From: a virus
DNA length: 28,950 nt
Direction: 5' to 3' (one strand)
Virus record (IMG/VR): IMGVR_UViG_3300030329_002857
Span: 1 to 28,950 of that record
Shown: positions 7,316 to 15,019 of the stretch, piece after piece
Layout of the letters: each line of letters opens with the position of its first letter
Numbering within the stretch: position 1 is the stretch's first letter
Translations under genes and position numbers: made by a program
Notes under the pieces: generated by a model
The model's input: only the letters and a program-made list of their open reading frames with translations
Database searches by the model: none
Told to the model about the DNA's origin: nothing

Positions 7316-8068
7316 TTAACCGATGCCTGCAGCCCTACGAGCTGCCGCTTCGGTTTCAGGATTGCGAACTCCTGAGTTGTAAAGATCCAATAATCTTTCC
7401 TCACTAGAACTTGCTTCTGCCGGAGCTGTGTTATTGTCATAGCTCTGTGCAGGGACTTGTCCTTTTTTAAGTCTAGCATTTTCTTCTTTCAATGCTCTGA
7501 CTTCAGACATATGCTTTGCAGCTTGTTCCATTTCCTGAGGGCTTTGGTACTGTAAAAGTACTTCAGGATCTACATTATATTTTTTACCAAATTGTAAGGA
7601 TGCTTTAAACTGACCTTCTTTAAACTGAATACCTCTTTGATAGTTCTGCTCTGTTTGTACTTGCTGAACTCTGTTTTGATAGTAAGTATCTGCAGCATGT
7701 TGTATCTGCTCATTACTATAACCTTGTTGTGCTAACTGTTGTTTATAATTTTCAGCTTCATACAATAATTGGTTTTGCACATTTTGCTGTTCAACTTGTG
7801 CTAATCTTTGCTGTGTTTGCTGAAGTGTTTGTTGCACATTATTTTCAGGCTCTACAGAACTAGGATAAGTTCCTACAGATTCTTCAGCCTTAGGAGCTGA
7901 TGATTCTGTTGTAGTAGTTTCTGATGCAGTAACTTCTGAAGTAGGTTCTGCAGGAGCTTCCGTTGGAGCTTCTGTAGCAGGTTCTGTCTGAGGTTCAGCT
8001 ACGGGAGCTGTAGACTCTTCAGAACCCAAGTTTAATTCAGGTTGTGTTATTTCATTTTCGTTTACCAT
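7316..8068 (-). CDS. Scaffold-like capsid assembly protein (250 aa)
   Basis: The first 80 residues are an acidic, Pro/Thr/Glu/Ala-rich disordered tail (for example EPATEAPTEAPAEPTSEV). Residues about 78-150 are a Gln-rich coiled coil (QQTLQQTQQRLAQVEQQNVQ and on), and a second helix lies near EQAAKHMSEVRALKEENARL. The C-terminus is basic (AAARRAAGIG). Disordered, acidic, coiled-coil proteins with a basic end placed immediately before the major capsid gene are typical phage scaffolding proteins, and the basic end is the usual capsid-binding part. An AGGAGGA site precedes the ATG. A candidate promoter overlaps the end of the upstream giant gene, so scaffold and capsid may form their own high-level transcript. 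Confidence 0.7.
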   Translation of the reverse strand: MVNENEITQPELNLGSEESTAPVAEPQTEPATEAPTEAPAEPTSEVTASETTTTESSAPKAEESVGTYPSSVEPENNVQQTLQQTQQRLAQVEQQNVQNQLLYEAENYKQQLAQQGYSNEQIQHAADTYYQNRVQQVQTEQNYQRGIQFKEGQFKASLQFGKKYNVDPEVLLQYQSPQEMEQAAKHMSEVRALKEENARLKKGQVPAQSYDNNTAPAEASSSEERLLDLYNSGVRNPETEAAARRAAGIG

Positions 8069-8084
8069 TTGTCCTCCTATATAT

Positions 8085-8113
8085 AAAATAAATGTTTATC
8101 TAATTTTTGTCAA
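8085..8113 (-). promoter_or_regulatory. Candidate promoter for scaffold-capsid genes
   Basis: On the minus strand a perfect TTGACA (8108-8113) is followed after 17 bases by TATTTT (8085-8090). The -35 overlaps the TGA stop of the giant upstream gene. Transcription would start only about 10 bases before the scaffold start region, which leaves a very short leader containing the AGGAGGA site. Confidence 0.35.
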
Positions 8114-11100
8114 TCCTGTTGCATTAAAAATAATTCTCTAGAAATCTGAGCTAAATCAGGTCTTTCCTGAGCATTCAAATAATCTTCTCTTAATTGTTGT
8201 GCTTTCATAATTCTTTTATATTCTCTTGCTTCTCCAAGATATTTTATTCTTTCTAAAAATTGATAAGGAATAGAATCTCTAGAAGTATTTCTTGCAATAA
8301 CTGCCTGTTGATCTAGGGATAAAGAGTTTATTAATTTCTCATATTCTATTTCCCATAAATCCCAATCTTGCATTTGTGTGCCGGGGATTCTTGATTTTTC
8401 AAATAAAGCATAATACTTATTTAAAGCAATTTTCTTAGGATCGGTTATATTAGGATCGGGTTCATCAAATTCTATATTATATCCTATCTCATACTTTCTT
8501 CCCCTTACATAACTTTTTAACTGCCTGTACCTATCATACATATTTCTATTCCCTTCAGGGGTGTTTGGATAAACCTTAGTCATATAAAGTAACTCTTGTT
8601 GAAACTCTTCTTCAATCCTTTGTATATCATTAAAATATAAAGCAAAATCATTTGATCCTCTTTTTACTTGTTCTTCCTGCAAGGGGGTTAATTGATCCAT
8701 AAGACTATGTCTTAAAATATCTTTTTGAAATGGCTCTAAATTTTTATAAGGTAATTTCATAATATCCCATGATGATTCCCTTAGTATGCCTGCTGCACTT
8801 TGTGGGTGTGCTCTTAATCCAACAAATTCAGAAACAGCCCTTGTACTTGTGCCTGCTGCTCTCTCCCCCCATTCTAGGTTACCCTGAGTATTCTCAAATA
8901 CAGATCCTGATATCCACATAGGAACTACCATTTCGGTAAAAGGCTCAACAAAATTTGTTAAAGTATCAAAGCCTCCATCTCCTTCTCTAAACTGCGGTTC
9001 TCCTATATAGTTTTCTCCCACAAGAAAATCCCAAGCAGTTGATGGAGTAAAGGCTAGCTGACTTCGCACCCATCTTAATCCGGGATTGTCATCATGTAAA
9101 GCCATAAAGTTTTCCCAATCTTCCATATCTTCCTGAGTTCCTGTTTTATAAAAGAAATTCATTGCCTTAGAAAGTATTCGTGCATCAGATACAAACTTAG
9201 ACCCCGGCCCAACTTTTTGATTATTTAAACTAAACAAAAGAAAATCACCACTAGATGGGTCTACTAGTTTATTTAATTTATCCATTGTTTCCTCAGAGCT
9301 ATCTCCCCTTAAAGCCGAAGATCCTATTTGCAATCCTACTGTAGCCATAAAGACTCCTGTAAACAAATTAATTAAAGCTTTTTGTGCTAAATATTTTTCT
9401 AAGGGTTCTCCATTAAAAGCTTTAACCCATATAGCTGCAGTTGCCCTTCTATATCTAGCTGCAAGAAACCCCATAGCTTCTATATTTTGTTGATTAGGAG
9501 ATATTCCTGCTAAACTAGAATCAGTTAAGCCTCTCATATTGTTTATATATTGAGCTATCATTTTTTTCTGTCTTAGTTGTACTGATGGAGAAGCTGAGGC
9601 ATCTACTAGATACATTAAAGCTTTCCCCATTTCTATTCCTGCTATATCTAAAGAATGACCAAAAGCATTTTCTAATCTTTTAGTTATTTTTTTAAATCCC
9701 TTAGCCATTCCTACTCTTTGATTTATTTCAAATACTTCGTTGCTATCTGACATAAGAAGTTCAGGGCCGAAAAAATCTCTAACTGCCTTACCTTCCCCTG
9801 TTGTTCTATATGTTTGCACCATTTCACTACTATCTGCTAATCCTCCAAACACAGCTTTCCAAAATCCCATCCAAGATTTCGCAGGAGCCTGAGGATGATT
9901 AAACCAAACAGGTAATAAATGAATATTAAATACAGAGGCATCAAATCCTAAAGCAATCATTCTTTGTGTAGCATTAGCCTGAAGCCATAATTTTTGCATA
10001 GCAGGTAAGTCTGCTCTTTCCATTGCTGCATCCATTTCGTTTTTAAATTCTATAACTTCTTGAAAAGCTCTCATAGGGTTTGTATCTTTTAATAATTTTG
10101 AGCTTCTATCTAAACTTACAAACCAAGTTTGCTCTGCAGACCCTAGGGGAAATCCATCCATATACCCTCTTCCCATTCCTAATCTCTCGGCTATATTTTT
10201 TTCAGAAAAGAAATCTTTTTTATATGGTTCTCTAGGGTCAATATCAGGCTGTTCTCTTAACCATCTAAAAAACTTAGGACTTCTTGTGTCAGGGAGTTCT
10301 CTTAAAGTAAAAGCTGCCCTAGCAAACCCTTCATTCACTTGTTCAGTAGTAATAAAATCTCTTCTAGTTTTAAACATTAGTTCTTGATTGTTTTGTTTTA
10401 CCATAGCTTCTTCCATTGCATCATCAATTCTTTTTCTTATTAACTTCCTTTGATCTCTCAATTCTTTTTCAATGGCTCGTAATCCTTTCTTAACAACATT
10501 GTTATCAAAAGGATTAGTTTTAGTATGATAAGCTTTTTCCATAATATCTTCTGCAAATTTCAATTCATCCAATACAGATGGAGGCATATCAGTTTCTTTT
10601 AATAATTGAAAAACACTATCTAAAGAAGACCCGTCAGTATATCCTCTGCCTGTAGGGTTCCATCCGTTAACCCCATAGCTTAATCCTCTTACATAATCTT
10701 GTCCGTCAAAGTGTAGGCTTTTAGGTTTGCCTCTTACTTTATACAAAGCTTTTAATCCATACAAACTATCTTTTCTTGCATCTAAAATATTAACCTGATC
10801 TATCAAGCTATCCAATTCTTCGTTTGTATAAATTCCTGTTCGTTCCTGACTTCTATACATTTCATCTTTTCGATTATTTAATCGCCTAATATCCTGATCT
10901 AAGTTAACAATCCTAGTATCAATCTGATTATTAACATTTAATTTATAATCACTAATTACAGATTTCAAAGCTCTAGTAGCTCCCTCGTAATTAAATCCTG
11001 TAATGTCAGGATCTAATATTCCTCTAACAGCACTTAAGTTATTAACATAATCTGTCCCCATTAATCTTCTTGCATGAGCAAGTACAATAGCAAAGTTTAT

Positions 11101-13584
11101 TTGTTTCTTTGCTATTGTTTCGTTAGCATCAAATGCAGGTAGGTTCTTTAGAATTGTTCTGAAAGTTGCTTTCCCAAGTCCATCAGCTTCTATTTGCTCT
11201 AAGGTAGGTACAATATCATCCCCGTTAATATCAGCCCAAATAGACCTTATTTGTTCTGCAGTATCTAATATATCAGGGTCTGTTGCATCATCTAAGTAAT
11301 TAACTATATTTTTTAATTGCTTAATATCATTTTCATTTAAGGTAAGTATATCTTTAGGTTTACCTGTATCAATGTCGTGAAGTACATCATAAAGATAAGA
11401 TTGTAAATTTGCTACTTCGCTTTCTTTATTGATTATATGAGGGTCTGCAACTTTGTGCCCTGCTTGCCATAACCTAAAATTCCTTTCTGCTTGTTCGGGG
11501 GTAATCCCTAAATCTTGTACTTCACCTCCGTAAAGTATTCTCATAGCTCTTTCTGTAGCTGATTCAACTTTAACATTTTCACCAAATACTCCGGGGTAAA
11601 AAATCTTTTCTCCTGTATCGGGATCTATAATAGTTCTCCCACTAATCATATCTTTTTGCCATTTTTCATGGTGTGCAGTTACTACTCTTCGTAATCTTTG
11701 TTTTGTTGAAATAGTAAAAGCTTCACCCAATGGCATATATCTATAACCTTCTTGCTGAGCTAAATTTACTTTTGTAAATACTCTTTTATTTTCTGATCCT
11801 GTTCGTGCATCTACTTTCCAAGCTGACTTATTATTGCCAACTATTATTAACTCTCCATAAGGATTAGGGTCTTCTGAGTCTATTACCTTATACATAAATT
11901 TTCTATTTGCATATCCTGTAGGAGATGTAACTCCCTCCCGAAAACTTAAAAGCTCGTCTTGTGTCATTGTTCCATCCACAACAGCTTCTTCAGCCATTTC
12001 ATTTAATTCTTTTTTAGTGAAACTTAACATGTCAGATATATCAGCATCCTGTCTAGCCCGACTCCCTTTAGCTGCCCTGTTAAACCAATCTATTCCTGCT
12101 TCTAATCCCCTCTCTCCTGTCCACCTGTTAACCTCAGCTATTTTTGTTAACATTTTTTTTTGCTCGTCATTTAGAATATCTCCCCAATTAACTCCGACAG
12201 CATCTCCGTATTCAATAACTTCTATTTCTACTTCTTTACCATTTCTCCATACTTTCTTTTTAACTTTTTTAGCTTCTTTTAAATGCCAATTCTTTTCTAA
12301 TGGTTTTGTTTCTTCTAATATTCTTAAAAGATTTAACTCTTCTATATTAGGAACTAATTTTCCTATTATATTTTTCCCATTTTTATCTACTCCTATAACT
12401 CCTTCTGCGTCTAATATTTTTTTAATATTATCTTCTGTGAATAGTGGATGGTCTTTTATAATGTTGCCATTATCATCTCTAAATTTAAGAAAGCTATATC
12501 CTTCTTTTCCTATCTCACCTTCTTCTATCCCAAATATTCTTTCAAATCTTTCCATACCAACCCAATCCATTAATGCCTTTGCATCTTTTGCTGCTTCTCC
12601 TTCTGCTCTATAAAGTTTATTTAAAGACTCCTCTAAAAACTTTCTGACATAATAATTAGGTGCAATAATTCTTCCAATCTTGTGCAATGTATTTTTAAAA
12701 GGACTTTGCATTTGATTTATTCTTCTTCCCCAAACAGAATCTGCTACCTCGTCTTTAGCAGAAGTTCCCCCTTTTACAGGATCCCTTAATTGTGTTTCAT
12801 ATCCAAGAGGATTATTTTTCTTGTTTCCAAATAAGAAACCTAAATCTTCAGGCCTTTCTGCTTCTGCTATTGTTTCAGGATCATAATGATGGGTTGCACT
12901 TGGGTCTTGAGGATCTGCACTAAACTCTCTTCCAAAAGGATCTTCAAATAATACTCTAGTTCCGGGTGCTTTTTGTAAAGCTTTCCCCATACCTGATGCT
13001 AAAGCTCTTCCTGCCATTGCTCCTCCCATTGCTCCTACTAATGCTCCCCCCATTCCTGCTACAACTCCTCCTGTTTCTTCTAATTCTTTATATAAATAAT
13101 GTCCTCCTGCCATGGCAGTTGATTCAACCATTAGTCTTGCAGGCAATGCTGCCCTTGCACCTGCAAACGGATCTACTAATTCTGCCAACCCTCTTCTAAA
13201 GATGTTAGCTTTTGTTCCTGCCTGTATTGCTTTTGTTCCCCCTCTTAATGCTGTTGCCGCTACTCCTCCAAATCCTGCAGTACCTAATGTTATAGCTACA
13301 TCTAATGGAGTAGTTAGTTCAGTTGCAAATTCAGCTACAGGTCTTATCCAATCAGGAGCACCTGCTACTGCTTCCTTAGATACCATAGGTTTAAACCAAA
13401 AATTCCTGTCATCAGGCATAGGTTGCTGAGGTGGAGGTGGTGGCAACATAGGTTGCGGGGGTGGGGGTAATATTGGAGCTGCTGTATCAGCTCTTTTTAT
13501 TTGCTGTGGGGTAACAGTTGGTGGAGGTGGTGGTACATATTTACTCCGTTGATATCCTGCTAGTGGTATTGAATTTGGATTCAT
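8110..13584 (-). CDS. Giant virion-associated protein, candidate internal/ejection protein (1824 aa)
   Basis: At 1824 residues this is the largest gene in the window. The N-terminus is Pro-rich (poly-Pro runs at about 18-55). Hydrophobic or Gly/Ala-rich helices follow at about 94-112 and 160-198 (GGVVAGMGGALVGAMGGAMA), with another membrane-like helix at about 1403-1425 (ALINLFTGVFMATVGLQIGS). The long middle part is charged and helical with no catalytic signature I recognise. Giant proteins mixing membrane-active helices with long helical regions, encoded among virion genes, are often packaged and ejected into the host, as are T7 gp15/gp16 and N4 virion proteins. The gene lies between portal and scaffold genes, overlapping the 200-aa gene by one base (TAATG) with only a weak SD. 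It could instead belong to the large polyvalent protein class. Virion-associated role likely, exact function unknown. Confidence 0.5.
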   Translation of the reverse strand: MNPNSIPLAGYQRSKYVPPPPPTVTPQQIKRADTAAPILPPPPQPMLPPPPPQQPMPDDRNFWFKPMVSKEAVAGAPDWIRPVAEFATELTTPLDVAITLGTAGFGGVAATALRGGTKAIQAGTKANIFRRGLAELVDPFAGARAALPARLMVESTAMAGGHYLYKELEETGGVVAGMGGALVGAMGGAMAGRALASGMGKALQKAPGTRVLFEDPFGREFSADPQDPSATHHYDPETIAEAERPEDLGFLFGNKKNNPLGYETQLRDPVKGGTSAKDEVADSVWGRRINQMQSPFKNTLHKIGRIIAPNYYVRKFLEESLNKLYRAEGEAAKDAKALMDWVGMERFERIFGIEEGEIGKEGYSFLKFRDDNGNIIKDHPLFTEDNIKKILDAEGVIGVDKNGKNIIGKLVPNIEELNLLRILEETKPLEKNWHLKEAKKVKKKVWRNGKEVEIEVIEYGDAVGVNWGDILNDEQKKMLTKIAEVNRWTGERGLEAGIDWFNRAAKGSRARQDADISDMLSFTKKELNEMAEEAVVDGTMTQDELLSFREGVTSPTGYANRKFMYKVIDSEDPNPYGELIIVGNNKSAWKVDARTGSENKRVFTKVNLAQQEGYRYMPLGEAFTISTKQRLRRVVTAHHEKWQKDMISGRTIIDPDTGEKIFYPGVFGENVKVESATERAMRILYGGEVQDLGITPEQAERNFRLWQAGHKVADPHIINKESEVANLQSYLYDVLHDIDTGKPKDILTLNENDIKQLKNIVNYLDDATDPDILDTAEQIRSIWADINGDDIVPTLEQIEADGLGKATFRTILKNLPAFDANETIAKKQINFAIVLAHARRLMGTDYVNNLSAVRGILDPDITGFNYEGATRALKSVISDYKLNVNNQIDTRIVNLDQDIRRLNNRKDEMYRSQERTGIYTNEELDSLIDQVNILDARKDSLYGLKALYKVRGKPKSLHFDGQDYVRGLSYGVNGWNPTGRGYTDGSSLDSVFQLLKETDMPPSVLDELKFAEDIMEKAYHTKTNPFDNNVVKKGLRAIEKELRDQRKLIRKRIDDAMEEAMVKQNNQELMFKTRRDFITTEQVNEGFARAAFTLRELPDTRSPKFFRWLREQPDIDPREPYKKDFFSEKNIAERLGMGRGYMDGFPLGSAEQTWFVSLDRSSKLLKDTNPMRAFQEVIEFKNEMDAAMERADLPAMQKLWLQANATQRMIALGFDASVFNIHLLPVWFNHPQAPAKSWMGFWKAVFGGLADSSEMVQTYRTTGEGKAVRDFFGPELLMSDSNEVFEINQRVGMAKGFKKITKRLENAFGHSLDIAGIEMGKALMYLVDASASPSVQLRQKKMIAQYINNMRGLTDSSLAGISPNQQNIEAMGFLAARYRRATAAIWVKAFNGEPLEKYLAQKALINLFTGVFMATVGLQIGSSALRGDSSEETMDKLNKLVDPSSGDFLLFSLNNQKVGPGSKFVSDARILSKAMNFFYKTGTQEDMEDWENFMALHDDNPGLRWVRSQLAFTPSTAWDFLVGENYIGEPQFREGDGGFDTLTNFVEPFTEMVVPMWISGSVFENTQGNLEWGERAAGTSTRAVSEFVGLRAHPQSAAGILRESSWDIMKLPYKNLEPFQKDILRHSLMDQLTPLQEEQVKRGSNDFALYFNDIQRIEEEFQQELLYMTKVYPNTPEGNRNMYDRYRQLKSYVRGRKYEIGYNIEFDEPDPNITDPKKIALNKYYALFEKSRIPGTQMQDWDLWEIEYEKLINSLSLDQQAVIARNTSRDSIPYQFLERIKYLGEAREYKRIMKAQQLREDYLNAQERPDLAQISRELFLMQQD

Positions 13585-14186
13585 TAGTAATATATAAACC
13601 TAGTTTTTGGTGCATAATAACCTGTATTCATTCCTCTTTCATAAGGACTTAGTCTTGCATACCTTTCTGTGAAAGGATTTTCCTGAGATAAATAATCTGT
13701 GAATTTAAGGTCAGGGGTTTCACCTTCTCTAGCCATGCCTCCTAATTTACCAAGGTAATCAGTATAAATATCCTGAAAAGATTCCTGATAAAATTTCTTT
13801 TTACTAGGATCAATAGTTCCTGATGGCCTAGTATAAAACTCTGAAGCTGAAGGTACACTATAATATGCTGCACTAGGAGTTTGTTCTAAAAACTCCTGTG
13901 GTAAGTAGTCTATAAATGGATTAGCTATATCAGTAGATAGTGGTGCCTCTGTACTATAAGGAGCTACTCCTTGTGCTGTGGGTGCTATATTATATCCCAT
14001 ACTTCCTGTCCCTGCTGTAAATCCGGGTTGAGGATTATATGAAGTAGAAGCCCAAGAAGGATTAGCACTATTAGCTGCTCCCCAAGCCATCCCTGTATCA
14101 GGATTAATTGCTCCCCAAGTTATTCCTCCTATTTCAGGAGTTAATCCTTCTTTTAAAGCTTTGTCAGGGGTAATTATATATTTCAT
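13584..14186 (-). CDS. Virion-module protein of unknown function (200 aa)
   Basis: The protein is rich in Gly, Pro, Ser, Tyr and Ala with little predicted helix (for example ITWGAINPDTGMAWGAANSA). It ends in a more charged segment, SPYERGMNTGYYAPKTRFIY. There is no signal peptide or membrane segment. The composition resembles the neighbouring 271-aa and 969-aa products, so the three may form one functional set. The ATG has an AGGT site eight bases upstream, which overlaps the stop of the 271-aa gene, and its own stop overlaps the giant gene's ATG by one base. No family is recognised. A minor virion or ejection component is inference from location only. Confidence 0.6.
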   Translation of the reverse strand: MKYIITPDKALKEGLTPEIGGITWGAINPDTGMAWGAANSANPSWASTSYNPQPGFTAGTGSMGYNIAPTAQGVAPYSTEAPLSTDIANPFIDYLPQEFLEQTPSAAYYSVPSASEFYTRPSGTIDPSKKKFYQESFQDIYTDYLGKLGGMAREGETPDLKFTDYLSQENPFTERYARLSPYERGMNTGYYAPKTRFIYY

Positions 14187-14191
14187 ATTTT

Positions 14192-15007
14192 TTACCTAAA
14201 ATTTTGAAATGGGTCAATAATATATGATCCACTAGGCTGAGGGACTCCTCCTTCCATTATGTTAAAGAAGGGTTGTGAGATATGTCCGGTAGGCATATAG
14301 CCTGCCATGCCTGTTTGAACCCCTGTATTTGCCAAAGCATTATAAGGATCGAAATTTGGTATTCCTCCAAATAATCCATATGTTCCATATCCTGCAGGCC
14401 ATCCTGTAGACATTCTAGGGTCTGTGAAATAATTATATGTTCCACCCATTGGAAAATTAGGATTGCTTACTCCCCATATATCGCTTAGCATATTTCTTGT
14501 AGCAGAATCAATAGGGTTTACTAATCCATAATTCCCCATATCAACATTTAATGCTAGTCTGTTAGGCTCTATAGAGGATATAGTGTTGCCACCAACAGTT
14601 CCCAAATCAAAGCTTTGATTTGCAGGATTAAAAAATCCTGTGTGATGTGCTGATATATTCTGACTAGGGTCTGTCCCTTGTGTCCATGCAGGTGTTCCTG
14701 CCAAATAAGTAAGATTACTCATTCCGGGTTGCCCTGTTATTCCTGTTGCCATTAAATCTGTTACAGCAGTTGGAGTATTAGTTCCTTGCATTTGAAATCC
14801 TGCACCTGTTGTTGCAGGGCTTAAATTAAAATCCTGAAGTATTTGATTTCTAGCAGGGGATTGCCATTGCATCCTTTCATCTACCATTTCTCCTAACATA
14901 CCTCCTTCAGGTGCAAAGCTACTAGGTTGTGCCATAGGTTGTACTTGTGGTGCCACAGGTTGTGCCATAGGTTGGCTCCATTGATTAAAGTCTTCCATCA
15001 TTGTCAT
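14192..15007 (-). CDS. Gly/Pro/Met-rich virion-module protein (271 aa)
   Basis: The start ATG at 15007 has AGAGG six bases upstream; two further Met codons at residues 3 and 4 follow. The N-terminus repeats MAQP-type units (PMAQPVAPQVQPMAQPSSFA). The rest is low in charge and rich in Gly, Asn, Pro, Thr and aromatic residues (YNYFTDPRMSTGWPAGYGTY), which suggests an extended or disordered protein rather than an enzyme. It lies 12 bases after the 969-aa gene and leads into the 200-aa gene. No domain is recognised. Being in the same transcript as portal and giant protein, it is most simply a minor virion protein. Confidence 0.6.
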   Translation of the reverse strand: MTMMEDFNQWSQPMAQPVAPQVQPMAQPSSFAPEGGMLGEMVDERMQWQSPARNQILQDFNLSPATTGAGFQMQGTNTPTAVTDLMATGITGQPGMSNLTYLAGTPAWTQGTDPSQNISAHHTGFFNPANQSFDLGTVGGNTISSIEPNRLALNVDMGNYGLVNPIDSATRNMLSDIWGVSNPNFPMGGTYNYFTDPRMSTGWPAGYGTYGLFGGIPNFDPYNALANTGVQTGMAGYMPTGHISQPFFNIMEGGVPQPSGSYIIDPFQNFR

Positions 15008-15019
15008 AATAAGCCTCTC

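Noticed and set aside
12017-12613. 198-codon plus-strand frame opposite the giant gene
   Set aside because: Antisense shadow: Ser/Phe/Leu-rich composition, no SD, and the minus-strand frame is intact through the whole interval.
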